A DNA stretch of 64,000 bases, from contig JAWKKG010000004.1 in NCBI GenBank assembly GCA_041393395.1, positions 372,001 through 436,000 on the forward strand, written 5' to 3'. Positions within the stretch are counted from its first letter, which is position 1, and each line of letters opens with the position of its first letter. The DNA is from JAGQIB01 sp041393395. Lineage in GTDB: Bacteria > ARS69. Shown here one piece after another: positions 35,225-44,160 of this stretch. The translations under genes and the position numbers were made by a program. The notes below the pieces were generated by a model. That model saw only the letters and a list, made by a program, of their open reading frames with translations. It was not told where the DNA came from and ran no database searches.

Positions 35225-37632
35225 TTCCAACCCGAGCCCTCCCGGAGACGAAGTGCGGTGACGGTGACGACGCCGATCGAGCTCAGCGGCATCAGGATCG
35301 CGGCGAGCAGCGGATTGACGAGGCCGGAGAAGCACAGGACCAGCGCCGCGACGTTGTAGGCGATCGAGATCGCGAGATTGTCGCGCAGGATCCGACGGAG
35401 CCGTCGGGCCGACGCGAGCGCGACGCGGACGGCATCGAGGCCCGCGCCGAGGTAGTAGAAGTCGGCCCGTGACGGCAGCGTGGCGCGGTCCACGGCCGGG
35501 GTGGCCGCGCAGGCGGCGGCCGCGAACGCGCGGGCGTCGTTGAGGCCGTCGCCGACCATCAACGTGTCGCCGCCCTCGTCGAGCGTCTCGATCATCCGGG
35601 CCTTGTCCTCGGGGGAGAGCCCTCCCGTGGCGTGCTCCACCCCGAGCCGACCGGCCGCCTCGGCGACGCGTTCCGGGGTGTCGCCCGACAGGATGCGGAC
35701 GTCGAAACCCTCGGATCGCAGCGCGGCGGCCTCCTCCGCGGCGTCGGGGCGGAGGTCCTCCTCGAGCCGCAGGGCGAGACGGGCCTGGTCCTCGATGGAC
35801 CACCAGGTGGCGGCGTCGGCCGGGCCGGCCGGAACCGCGAACACGCCCTTGCCCACGCGACACGACGGGCTTCCCGTCCACTCCACGCCGAGGCCGGGAT
35901 GTTCGCGCAGCTCGCCGGCGGCGCCGTCCGGGAGGGTGGAGGGAACCCCGAGACGGCGGAGCTCGGCCGCGATCGCGCGGCTCACCGGGTGGTTGCTCCG
36001 CGCGACGACGTGGTGCAGCAGTCGCAGATCGCGCGGATCGGACTCCGCGAGGGCGACGCGCGACTCGGTCGTGAGGCGGAGCGCGCCCGAGGTCAGTGTG
36101 CCGGTCTTGTCGAACAGGATCTTTCGCACCGAGAGCGCCCGATCGAGGAAGTCGTCGCGGCGGACGAAGATGCCGAATCTCCGCAGATGGCCGTGGGTGA
36201 GGCCCCGGGCGAGCGGAGCCGCGAGGCCGAGCGCGCAGGGGCAAGTGACCACGAGGACGGAGACCGTGACCGCGAGCGCGCGGTCGAGACCCTGGGACCA
36301 CCAGGCGAGGAATGCGATGGTCGAGAGGCCGAGGACGGCGAAGACCCAGCCCGTGGCGAGCCGGTGCCAGAAGTCGTCGCGCTTCGGCGCGGCCCGATCG
36401 GGACCCTCGAACAAGGAGTGCACGCGGGATGCCGCGAAGTCCTCCACGGCGACGATTTCGAACGGTGCATCCCCGGCGTTCAGCGCGCCGGCCGGCACTT
36501 CGGCCCCGACCTCGAGCGAACGCGGGTCGGATTCCCCGAGGATCCACTCGAGAGAGATGCGCGCGGTGCGGTCGGCGAGCACGCCCCGGACCGGAACGAG
36601 ATCGCCGGAAACGATGCACAGCTTGTCGCGCTCCCGGATCTCGTCCGCGGCGACCGGCACGACGCCGCGCGCTTCCACGCGGCGCGTGGTGAGCCCGCGG
36701 ACTCCGTCGCAGGCGAGGAGCGCATCGCGATTGCGCGCGAGGTGACGTTCCTGGAGCCAGCGCCCGAACAGCATGAGCGCGATGAACACGGTGAGCGAAT
36801 CAAAGTAGGCCTCGCGTGGTCCGTGCGCGAGGTACGCCCGCACCGATCCTGCGTAGGCGAGCGTGATCCCCACCGCGATCGGGAGATCGAGGTGCACCCA
36901 GCCTCGGCGCAGCGAGCGGATGGCCGCCACGAAGAACGGCCATCCGCCCACCAGGACGGCGACCGTCGCGAGCGCGAGATTCAGCTGCCCGAAGAACGAG
37001 AACAGCAGCCCTTCCGTGGGTGCGAGCCCGAAGTAGAACGAGAGGCTGAAGATCATCACGTTCATCGCGGCGGCGACCGTCACGCCGAGTCGCAGCAGCA
37101 GCCCGCGGGAGCCCGCGCCGGTCTGCTTGCGCGCCGGCCCGAATCGATAGCCGAAGCGATCCGCCTCGCGCAGGAAGCGGCTCGGGTCGGAGGCCGCCGT
37201 GTTCCAGAGCAGCTCCGCCCGGCCGAGCGCCGGATTCAACCGGAAGTCGACCGCGCCTTCGTCTCGATGGGCGAGTTCCTGGAGCAGCCACACGCAAGCG
37301 GCGCAGTGAATGCCCTGGACGTCGAGGGTGAGTCGACGCAGGTCGCCCTCGGCCGGCGCCGTCTCCAGCTCGCGCTCGAGCCAGGCAAGTCCGTCCGTCC
37401 CGAGGCGGGTGGGGGGGGCGAGGGTGCGGTCTCCCCGCAGGTCGTAGAAATCGGCCAGTCCGGAGGAGTGGATCAGGTCGTGCACGTGCCGGCAGCCGTC
37501 GCAACAGAAGGCGTCGCCGTCCGCGCGTCGCGTCCCGGGGATGGGCAGCGCGCAGTGACGGCACGTCGTCGGTGCGGCGGCGCGCGCGGTCGGGTCGAAG
37601 GTCAGGTCGCCGGCACTCACCACAACACCCAT
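35221..37632 (-). CDS. ccoI: Copper-exporting P-type ATPase CcoI/FixI (oxidase copper loading)
   Basis: An 803-residue P1B ATPase. The N-terminus has an extra metal site (CRHC ... FCCDGCRHV) and then an HMA domain with GIHCAACVWLL. The transport helix carries TCPCALGLAAPLA (about residue 462); the phosphorylated Asp is in DKTGTLT (about 507); HP is in RSNHPVSRA and the hinge in GDGLNDARAF. CcoI moves copper outward for assembly of cbb3 oxidase, not for detoxification. ATG 37632 is listed; GTG 37623 or 37620 (the last forms GTGA with the preceding stop) are equally plausible starts. Confidence 0.94.
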   Translation of the reverse strand: MGVVVSAGDLTFDPTARAAAPTTCRHCALPIPGTRRADGDAFCCDGCRHVHDLIHSSGLADFYDLRGDRTLAPPTRLGTDGLAWLERELETAPAEGDLRRLTLDVQGIHCAACVWLLQELAHRDEGAVDFRLNPALGRAELLWNTAASDPSRFLREADRFGYRFGPARKQTGAGSRGLLLRLGVTVAAAMNVMIFSLSFYFGLAPTEGLLFSFFGQLNLALATVAVLVGGWPFFVAAIRSLRRGWVHLDLPIAVGITLAYAGSVRAYLAHGPREAYFDSLTVFIALMLFGRWLQERHLARNRDALLACDGVRGLTTRRVEARGVVPVAADEIRERDKLCIVSGDLVPVRGVLADRTARISLEWILGESDPRSLEVGAEVPAGALNAGDAPFEIVAVEDFAASRVHSLFEGPDRAAPKRDDFWHRLATGWVFAVLGLSTIAFLAWWSQGLDRALAVTVSVLVVTCPCALGLAAPLARGLTHGHLRRFGIFVRRDDFLDRALSVRKILFDKTGTLTSGALRLTTESRVALAESDPRDLRLLHHVVARSNHPVSRAIAAELRRLGVPSTLPDGAAGELREHPGLGVEWTGSPSCRVGKGVFAVPAGPADAATWWSIEDQARLALRLEEDLRPDAAEEAAALRSEGFDVRILSGDTPERVAEAAGRLGVEHATGGLSPEDKARMIETLDEGGDTLMVGDGLNDARAFAAAACAATPAVDRATLPSRADFYYLGAGLDAVRVALASARRLRRILRDNLAISIAYNVAALVLCFSGLVNPLLAAILMPLSSIGVVTVTALRLREGSGWK

Positions 37633-38366
37633 CCCCGGATCTCGAGATGCGAGATCCAGCCCAGAGCGGCCGCGCCCCGCGCCACGAGCTGGAGCGCGAG
37701 TACGAGCACGAGAACGGCGCTCACGCGCCGGAAGCCCTCCCGGATCCTGACCGGGAGCGACCCGACGCCGACGCCGACCAGCACGAGCGCGGGAACCGTC
37801 CCGAGCCCGAACGTCAGCAGCGAGATCGCGCCGCGCCACGGCGCCGCCGAGGCGACGGACGCCAGCACGACGAGCGCGACCGGCCCGCACGGCAGGAAGC
37901 CGTTCGCGAGACCGAGGCCGAGCTCGCTCCCGGGACCGCCGCTCAGGACGAGCGCCCGGAGTCGATCGGCCGGCTGCCGCAGAAAGGGCACCCGCTCGGG
38001 ATGGAACAGCACGGGACCGATTCCCATCCAGCCAAAAGCGAGGATTGCGGTGAACAGGCCCGCACCGAGCGACACGATCGCCTGGCCTTGCTGGGTGACG
38101 AGACCCGGGATCGAACCGGCGAGTCCGAACAGCAGCCCGAGGATGCCGTAGCTCGCGATCCGCCCGACATGGTACCGCGCGAAGGGTGCGATGAGAGCCC
38201 CTCCGCTCCGGCCCCGATGGCGCTGGGCGAGTCCGAAGAACGTCGCGAGCGGGCCGCACATGCCCAGACAGTGCCCGAGACTCGTGGTGAGTCCCGCGCT
38301 GAACAGCAGGAGGCCCTGCATCGGCTCCGAGGCATCGAGCCCCGGTCCGCAGCAGGACGGATTCAA
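37617..38366 (-). CDS. SafE/TauE-like membrane protein of the cbb3 cluster (DsbD_2 family)
   Basis: A protein of about 249 residues with six or so helices, of the sulfite exporter TauE/SafE (UPF/DsbD_2-like) group often found beside ccoGHIS. Motifs are LTTSLGHCLGMCGPLATFF near the N-terminus and NGFLPCGPVALVVLA in the second half, each with a Cys-Pro/Gly-type helix motif thought to handle copper or thiols. TTG 38366 overlaps the upstream stop (TTGA) and adds NPSCCGPGLDASEP, an unusual double-Cys start; ATG 38321 would give the standard 234-residue protein. The function is probably in copper delivery. Confidence 0.82.
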   Translation of the reverse strand: MNPSCCGPGLDASEPMQGLLLFSAGLTTSLGHCLGMCGPLATFFGLAQRHRGRSGGALIAPFARYHVGRIASYGILGLLFGLAGSIPGLVTQQGQAIVSLGAGLFTAILAFGWMGIGPVLFHPERVPFLRQPADRLRALVLSGGPGSELGLGLANGFLPCGPVALVVLASVASAAPWRGAISLLTFGLGTVPALVLVGVGVGSLPVRIREGFRRVSAVLVLVLALQLVARGAAALGWISHLEIRGWVLW

Positions 38367-40261
38367 GCCGTGGCCTCGCGGGTCTCCGGGGCCGGCGCGT
38401 CGCTCGCGTTCTTGCGCGGGAAGACGTGCTCGATCCGGTAGACGTTCCCGACCGAGTCCCACTTGACTTCGTGTCCCAGCCGCCGGTGGATGCGCACCAT
38501 GCCCTGGTTCCCGGCCGCGATCTCGGCGCGGATGCCGCGGATGTCCTTGGTCTTCGCGTAGTCGGCGAGCAGGCTCAGCAGGGCGGTCCCGATCCCGCGG
38601 GCGCGCCACTCCTCGCCCACGACGAGTGCGGTCTCCGCAAAGCCGGAGCGGGGATGCAGGTCGTAGCGGGCGACCGCCACGATCCGTTCGTCGCCCTTCG
38701 TGAACGCGCCGAAGGCCATGCGCTGCGTGTAGTCCACGCTGCACAGGTGCAGGGCTTCGTCCGGAGTGAGGTCGCGTTTCACCGTGAAGTAGCGGTGGTA
38801 GATGGTCTCCAGCGAGTGCGTGTAGAAGAAGCTGCGCAGCTTCGTGGCGTCTTCGGCCTTGAGCGGACGGACCGTCAGCTCCTCGTCGCCGAACGAGCGC
38901 ACCCGCGTCCACTCGTGCGGATACGGGTCCAGATCGTGCCGGAATACGGAAGCGTCCACGAACCCGTAGTGCTTTTCGCGGATGTGGTCTTCGAGTTCCT
39001 TGCGGAAGTCCGGATGGGCGATCGACGCGAGAGCGAGAGCTCGCTCGCGGATCGTCTTGCCGTGCAGATAGGCCGCGCCGTACTCGGTCACGACCCAGTG
39101 CACGTCGCCGCGGCTCGTGACCACGCCCGCTCCTTCCGCGAGTTTCGGAACGATCCGACTGAGGTTCCCGCCCTTGGCCGTGGACGGGAGGGCGATGATG
39201 GGCTTGCCGCCCTTGCTCATCGCCGCGCCGCGGATGAAGTCGACCTGGCCGCCGATCCCGGAATAGAAGCGATACCCGATGCTGTCGGCACAGACCTGCC
39301 CGGTCAGATCCACTTCGAGCGCCGAGTTGATGGCGACGACCCGATCGTTCTGCGCGATGACCCGCGGATCGTTCACGAAGTCGGAGGGATAGAACTCGAC
39401 CTTCGGATTGTCGTCAAGCCACTCGTAAAGTCGACGCGAGCCCATGGTGAAGCTGGTGACGATGCGTCCGGGGAGGACGCTCTTCTGCGAGTTGTCGACG
39501 TTCCCGGCCTCGATGAGGGGCAGGAGTCCGTCGCTGAACATCTCGGTGTGCACTCCGAGGTGGTGCCGATCGTCCAGGAACCTCGCCACCGCGTCCGGGA
39601 TCGCGCCGATCCCGAGCTGGAGGCAGCTGCCGTTCGAGACCAGCCGCGCGACGTGCATGCCGATCTCGAGCGCGATGTCGTCCGGGGTGCCCGAGACCGG
39701 GAGCTCCAGCAGCGGGGTGCGCGTCTCCACGCACCAGTCGATCTTGTCCAGGGGGACCCGCGACTGCCCGTGCGTCCGCGGCATGTTCGGGTTGATCTCC
39801 GCGATCACGAGGCGGGCCTGCTCCACGGCCGCGAGCTGGATGTCCACGTGGATGCCGAGGCTGCAGAAGCCGTCCTCGTCCGGCGGGGCGAGCTGCACGA
39901 GCGCGACGTCGGGACGCTGGGGGCGCGTGCGCAGCAGCTCGGGGATCTCGCTCAGAAAGATCGGCGTGTAGTCCGCGCGTCCTTCCCGGACCGCCTGGCG
40001 AACGTTCGCGCCGATGAAGTACGCGTTGTGGCGGAAATGACCGAGGAATCGTTCCTTCACGTGTTCGGCCGCGCCGAGCGTGAGCAGGGAGCAGACCTCG
40101 ACGTCGTGCAGGCGTTCCGCGTCGTCGCAGAGCCCCCGCACCAGCGTCTGTGGCTCGGCGCCGCCGGATCCCAGGAAGATCCGGCGCCCGGATTCGATGT
40201 GGGAGATGGCCTCGGCGGCGGTGACCAGCTTGCCGGCCAGCTTGCGCGCGACGTCGCTCAT
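38363..40261 (-). CDS. Acetyl-CoA hydrolase/CoA-transferase fused to GNAT acetyltransferase
   Basis: A 632-residue two-part protein. Residues about 1-440 are an acetyl-CoA hydrolase/transferase (4-hydroxybutyrate CoA-transferase group) with FLGSGGAEPQTLV, the catalytic-Glu motif VHTEMFSDG, YSGIGGQVDFIRGA and VTEYGAAYLHGKT. Residues about 470-615 are a GNAT domain, with RPLKAEDATKLRSFF and the acetyl-CoA loop VGEEWRARGIGTALL. Such fusions exist in several bacteria; the GNAT part may acylate a protein or control the partner domain. Here it sits between a CBS protein and safE in the oxidase operon, overlapping both by four bases. The true acyl substrate is unknown. Confidence 0.9.
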   Translation of the reverse strand: MSDVARKLAGKLVTAAEAISHIESGRRIFLGSGGAEPQTLVRGLCDDAERLHDVEVCSLLTLGAAEHVKERFLGHFRHNAYFIGANVRQAVREGRADYTPIFLSEIPELLRTRPQRPDVALVQLAPPDEDGFCSLGIHVDIQLAAVEQARLVIAEINPNMPRTHGQSRVPLDKIDWCVETRTPLLELPVSGTPDDIALEIGMHVARLVSNGSCLQLGIGAIPDAVARFLDDRHHLGVHTEMFSDGLLPLIEAGNVDNSQKSVLPGRIVTSFTMGSRRLYEWLDDNPKVEFYPSDFVNDPRVIAQNDRVVAINSALEVDLTGQVCADSIGYRFYSGIGGQVDFIRGAAMSKGGKPIIALPSTAKGGNLSRIVPKLAEGAGVVTSRGDVHWVVTEYGAAYLHGKTIRERALALASIAHPDFRKELEDHIREKHYGFVDASVFRHDLDPYPHEWTRVRSFGDEELTVRPLKAEDATKLRSFFYTHSLETIYHRYFTVKRDLTPDEALHLCSVDYTQRMAFGAFTKGDERIVAVARYDLHPRSGFAETALVVGEEWRARGIGTALLSLLADYAKTKDIRGIRAEIAAGNQGMVRIHRRLGHEVKWDSVGNVYRIEHVFPRKNASDAPAPETREATA

Positions 40262-40746
40262 CGGTGGGACTCCTGCTGCCCGGCGCTCGGACGGGGCTGG
40301 TGGTTGCGGATCTCTTCGTTGACCTCGTTCCAGGCGAGGTCCAGGGCCGCCATCAGGACTTCGAGCAGGTCGGTGATCGTGATCACCCCCACGCACTCGC
40401 GTCCGCGCACGACCGGGAGGCCGGAGATCCGGAGATCGTGCATCAGGGAAACCGCGTGCCGGATGTCGTCTTCCGGCGTGACCACGGCGACCGCGTGCCG
40501 CATGCAATCACGGACCAGGGGATCGTGCTCGGGCTGCGTGTACGGGCCGTGCGCCCGGGGAAGCCCGTGCGGCGGCAAGGCCCCGCGCAGATCGCGATCG
40601 GTGACGATGCCGATGACGCCGTCTTCCTCGTCGAGGACCGGCAGTCGGCGGATCTCGTTCTCCAGCATCTTGCGGAGTGCCAGCGAGGCCGGCACATCGC
40701 CCGGCACCGTGATCGCCGGGCTCGTCATCCAGCGTTCGACCTTCAT
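40258..40746 (-). CDS. Tandem CBS-domain protein
   Basis: A 162-residue protein made of two CBS domains (MTSPAITVPGDVPASLALRKM ... VIGIVTDRDLRG and MRHAVAVVTPEDDIRHAVSLM ... VGVITITDLLEVL) and a short C-terminal helix. CBS pairs bind adenine nucleotides and report energy state. It is the first gene of the oxidase operon, with GGAGG before ATG 40746, and its stop overlaps the CoA-transferase ATG. A regulatory link to the acyl-CoA enzyme is a reasonable inference; similar CBS genes are found in FixK/Anr-type microaerobic regulons. Confidence 0.88.
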   Translation of the reverse strand: MKVERWMTSPAITVPGDVPASLALRKMLENEIRRLPVLDEEDGVIGIVTDRDLRGALPPHGLPRAHGPYTQPEHDPLVRDCMRHAVAVVTPEDDIRHAVSLMHDLRISGLPVVRGRECVGVITITDLLEVLMAALDLAWNEVNEEIRNHQPRPSAGQQESHR

Positions 40747-41067
40747 GAGGCACCTCCACCCGGGGTCGGCTCGGCACGTGCGGGGGCGGCCGGCCCTCGA
40801 CCCTCCCTGCCTGACGGAGAATCGCTCAGGGGGCCCCGACGGAGAATCCGAGGTTCCCGAACCCCCCTTCGGTTTTCCCTTACTCCCGGGTGCAAGGCGC
40901 GTGGAATCGACGAGTTGCGGTGGTCGCGGGGCGCGGGGAGCGCGCCCGGTCGGCCCCCGCCTTTCCGGCTTTCGGGGACCGCGGGCGGCGGCTAGAATCG
41001 ACGACTTCGGTCCGGTACGAACCCGCCGGGAAGCCGAACCGGGAACTCGAACAGGAGCGCGGCGCGG
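40747..41067. promoter_or_regulatory. Divergent control region between cbb3 operon and fixLJ
   Basis: A 321-base gene-free region. An exact 11-bp direct repeat GACGGAGAATC lies at 40813-40823 and 40838-40848 (25-bp period), 67-102 bases before the CBS start. TTTTCCCTTAC at 40873-40883 resembles half of the FixJ site described for rhizobial fixK (recalled, not checked). TAGAAT at 40993-40998 is a good -10 box for fixL, with only a poor -35 (TTTCGG, 40970-40975). No FNR/FixK box (TTGAT-N4-ATCAA) was seen. Confidence 0.5.
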
Positions 41068-42201
41068 GTGGCGAGGACGGCCGAGGATCAGCTCCGGGAG
41101 GTCCGGGCCCGCCTGAACGCGGTGCTCGAGGCCGCCGTCGACGGGATCGTGATGATCGACGAGGAGGGCCGGATCGAGCTGTTCTCCGCGGCGGCCGAAC
41201 GGCTGTTCGGGTGGAGCCGGCAGGAGATCCTCGGCCGGAACGTCTCGTTGCTGATGCCGGAGCCGTTCCGCGGGCAGCACGACTCGTTCCTGCAGAACTA
41301 CCTTCGATCCGGCCAGCCCAAGATCATCGGGATCGGGCGGGAGGCGCGCGCCGTCCATCGCGACGGCACCGAGTTCCCCGTCGATCTCTCCGTGGGGGAG
41401 ATCGCGTCGTTCGGCGAGGGCCGACGTTTCGTCGGCATCGTCCGCGACATCCGGTCCCGGGTCGCGGCCGAGGAGGAGGCGCGCCGGCACCGGGAGCGCC
41501 TGGCGCACGTCACGCGGCTCTCGACGCTCGGGGAGATGGCGGCCGGGATCGCCCACGAGATCAACCAGCCGCTGGCCGCGATCGCGACCTACGCCCAGGC
41601 GTCCCGTCGCCTGCTCGAGAAGGGTACCGGCAGCCTGGATCGGGTGAAGGAGACCGTGGAGAAGATCGCGGAGCAGGCGCTGCGGGCGGGCGAGGTGATC
41701 CGTCGCCTGCGGCAGTTCGCGCGCCGCAACGAAGGCGATCGACAGCAGATCGATCCGAACGTGCTGATCCAGGACGCGCTTCGCCTGTGCGAGGTCGACT
41801 CGCGCGTGCTCGAGATTCCGATCGAGTTCGTGCCGGCGCGGGACGCGCCGCCCGTCCGGGTCGACGCGATCCAGATCCAGCAGGTCGTGGTGAACCTGGT
41901 GCGGAACGCGCTGGAGTCCATGGACGGCGCGAGCGACGGGGGCGCGCGCGTGCTCGTGCGCGCCGAGGTGAAGGACGGCCTGGTGAACGTGAGCGTGCGC
42001 GACCGCGGCGCCGGCGTGCCGCGAGAAGCGGAGTCGGAACTCTTCCATCCGTTCTTCACCACGAAGCGGCAGGGGATGGGGATGGGCCTCTCCATCTGTC
42101 GCTCGATCATCACGGCGCACGGCGGTAAACTCGATTTCGTCCGGAATCCGGAGGGCGGGACGACCTTCCGGTTCACGATTCCCGGGGAGGGCAATTCATG
42201 A
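41068..42201 (+). CDS. fixL: FixL-type haem-PAS oxygen-sensor histidine kinase
   Basis: A 377-residue soluble kinase. The PAS domain (residues 10-130) matches the haem-binding FixL PAS: LFSAAAERLFGWS, LMPEPFRGQHDSF with proximal haem ligand His71, IIGIGREARAVHRDGTEFP with the O2-contact Arg91, and VGIVRDI. HisKA has His163 in IAHEINQPLAAIATY; HATPase shows VNLVRNALESM, DRGAGVP and MGMGLSICRSII. Oxygen on the haem inhibits kinase activity in FixL. It lacks the membrane anchor of rhizobial FixL. The GTG start follows a weak GGAG, and the stop overlaps fixJ by four bases. Confidence 0.9.
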   Translation: MARTAEDQLREVRARLNAVLEAAVDGIVMIDEEGRIELFSAAAERLFGWSRQEILGRNVSLLMPEPFRGQHDSFLQNYLRSGQPKIIGIGREARAVHRDGTEFPVDLSVGEIASFGEGRRFVGIVRDIRSRVAAEEEARRHRERLAHVTRLSTLGEMAAGIAHEINQPLAAIATYAQASRRLLEKGTGSLDRVKETVEKIAEQALRAGEVIRRLRQFARRNEGDRQQIDPNVLIQDALRLCEVDSRVLEIPIEFVPARDAPPVRVDAIQIQQVVVNLVRNALESMDGASDGGARVLVRAEVKDGLVNVSVRDRGAGVPREAESELFHPFFTTKRQGMGMGLSICRSIITAHGGKLDFVRNPEGGTTFRFTIPGEGNS

Positions 42202-42833
42202 CGCAGCGCGACGCCGACTCGCCGATCGTCTGGGTCGTCGACGACGACGAAGCGGTCCGGGGCGCACTCGAGCTCCTGTTCGAGTCCGTCTCCATGCCGG
42301 TGGCGAGTTTCGCCTCGGCCCAGGAGTTTCTGGAGCGCTACGACGCGAAGCGCCCCGGTTGCCTCGTGCTCGATCTGCGCATGCCCGGCATGAGCGGGCT
42401 GGAGCTGCAGGAGGAGCTGAACCGCCGCGGCAGCGATCTCGGGATCGTGTTCGTGACCGGCCACGGCGACGTTCCGGTGGCCGTTTCCGCGATGCGCGCC
42501 GGCGCCGTGGACTTCCTGCAGAAGCCCTTCCGCGATGAGGATCTCCTGAGCCGGGTGCGTCGCGCGATGGAGCGCGGCGTGACGGCGCACGACGAGCACG
42601 CGCAGCGCGACCAGGTCCGCGAGCGCCTCGCCCGGCTCACGCCGCGCGAGCGCGAGGTGATGCGTCACGTCATCTCGGGCAAGCCGAACAAGGCCGTGGC
42701 GATGGACCTCGGCGTGAGCGAACGGACGGTGGAGATCCACCGCGCGCGCGTGATGCAGAAGATGAAGGCCGGATCGCTCGCCGAGCTCGTGCGCCTCGCG
42801 CTGGCGGCGGGGGAGACGAAGATCGTCGACTAG
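42198..42833 (+). CDS. fixJ: FixJ-type response regulator (REC-LuxR)
   Basis: A 211-residue response regulator. The receiver has the acidic pocket DDDE (residues 15-18), phospho-acceptor Asp59 (LVLDLRMPGMSG), Thr in FVTGHGD and Lys in LQKPFRD, all typical of FixJ/TtrR. The C-terminal LuxR/GerE helix-turn-helix (RLTPREREVMRHVISG, KAVAMDLGVSERTVEIHRARVMQKM) binds DNA. The ATG overlaps the fixL stop, so sensor and regulator are co-made. It probably activates the divergent cbb3 operon under low oxygen; this is inferred from gene order. Confidence 0.93.
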   Translation: MTQRDADSPIVWVVDDDEAVRGALELLFESVSMPVASFASAQEFLERYDAKRPGCLVLDLRMPGMSGLELQEELNRRGSDLGIVFVTGHGDVPVAVSAMRAGAVDFLQKPFRDEDLLSRVRRAMERGVTAHDEHAQRDQVRERLARLTPREREVMRHVISGKPNKAVAMDLGVSERTVEIHRARVMQKMKAGSLAELVRLALAAGETKIVD

Positions 42834-42860
42834 GTCGGCGGGGGCGACCGCAGCGGCCGC

Positions 42861-44126
42861 CTAGACCGCGGCCTCCTCGACCGGCACCCCGACCTCCTCC
42901 GGCACGACCACGCCCTGGTGCACCACGTGCGCCACCGTTCCCTGACGATCCACGATGTACGTGAGGTCGCGCCACTGGAGCTTCCGCCGCCGCAACGTCG
43001 AGTCGGCGCAGGCGAGCAGGCTGATCCCGGGGGCGAGCAGGCTCGCGCCCATCCAGCTGTGGATCGGCGGCCGCGCGGGCAGCAGGTACCGGAACAGCGA
43101 GATCCCGGACACGATCGCCACGGCGCTGCCGATCGCGACCGCGGCGGCGAGCGGATCCTGGAACCACGTTCCCCGCCACAGGCGGTGCGCGACGTGGAAC
43201 GTGCCGAGCCAGATCGTGGCGACGTCGAGGCAGGTCTTCGTCCACAGGATCCGGTAGTGGGTCGGCAGGTACACCTTCACGAAGAAGTACTGCCGTCCGA
43301 GCCACTTCACGAATCCGCGCCAGCTGTCGATCTCGCTGCGGCCGTTCACGAGGAAACGGGGCACCGCCGCCACGCGAAGGCGCGAGTTCGCGAGCACGCG
43401 GCTCAGCGTCATGTCGTCGACGACCGTGCGCCGCCACACGCGCTCCAGTCCGAGCCGCTCGAACGCGTCGGCGCGGATCGCCATGGAGCCTCCCCAGGCG
43501 GCCCCGCGCACCACGAGCGACGCGAGGGACTGGCAGGTCTCCGCCACGCCGTGCAGCGCGTGCAGCACGCGACTCCCGCTCGGCTCCAGGTAGTGGAACG
43601 TCGTCGAGGCCTCGCTCTCGCCGGCCACGATGGGGCGGACCATCTCCGCGAGCCAGTTCGACTGCACCACGAGATCGCCGTCGCAGAACGCCCAGACCTC
43701 GGGCGCGCCGTGCCTTTCCCGCGCCGTCCGCATGCCCTGCAGGAGGTTCCAGTTCTTCTGGGCGCAACGCTCGCCGGCGGCGACGACGCGCCCCGACACC
43801 ACGTGCTCCAGATGATCGCCTTCCACCAGCAAGGGCGCGAGCTGGCAGGCCGCGTCCTCGCCGTCTTCCGAGGTCGCCTCGGTGACGAAGGACACCCGGT
43901 AAGGGCCGGCGTACTCCTGCTGGCGCAGGGCCGCGACCGTCTCCGGCAGGCGGGGGAGATCCCCCTTGAGACACACGAGCACGTGGGCTTGTGGCCAGCG
44001 CTCCGGTCCGGGTGGCCGGCGGAGCAGCCGCCGCCACGCGAACCAGCCGCGCATCGCCCGGAACCAGAAGTGCGCGTTGAGAGCCAACGCGAGCAGCGCG
44101 ATCGCGATCGTCACCCACGCGAACAT
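42861..44126 (-). CDS. Family 2/21 glycosyltransferase (ceramide-glucosyltransferase-like)
   Basis: A 421-residue membrane glycosyltransferase. An N-terminal helix is followed by a GT-A domain with VLVCLKGDLPRLPETVAALRQQEY, the metal-binding WAFCDGDLVV, VVDDMTLSRVLA (catalytic Asp) and a WLGRQYFF segment in the QxxRW position. Three or four helices end the protein. The pattern is that of ceramide glucosyltransferase or HpnI (hopanoid GlcNAc transferase) relatives, so the acceptor is probably a lipid. It is downstream of a radical SAM gene by 34 bases in the same direction and is likely part of the same transcript. Confidence 0.83.
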   Translation of the reverse strand: MFAWVTIAIALLALALNAHFWFRAMRGWFAWRRLLRRPPGPERWPQAHVLVCLKGDLPRLPETVAALRQQEYAGPYRVSFVTEATSEDGEDAACQLAPLLVEGDHLEHVVSGRVVAAGERCAQKNWNLLQGMRTARERHGAPEVWAFCDGDLVVQSNWLAEMVRPIVAGESEASTTFHYLEPSGSRVLHALHGVAETCQSLASLVVRGAAWGGSMAIRADAFERLGLERVWRRTVVDDMTLSRVLANSRLRVAAVPRFLVNGRSEIDSWRGFVKWLGRQYFFVKVYLPTHYRILWTKTCLDVATIWLGTFHVAHRLWRGTWFQDPLAAAVAIGSAVAIVSGISLFRYLLPARPPIHSWMGASLLAPGISLLACADSTLRRRKLQWRDLTYIVDRQGTVAHVVHQGVVVPEEVGVPVEEAAV

Positions 44127-44160
44127 CGGCGCCTCCGGTGTCGGGAGTCGGGGACCTCGA

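Noticed and set aside
40747..41067. FNR/FixK box (TTGAT-N4-ATCAA) for the oxidase operon
   Set aside because: No site with even eight of ten matches was found in the region.
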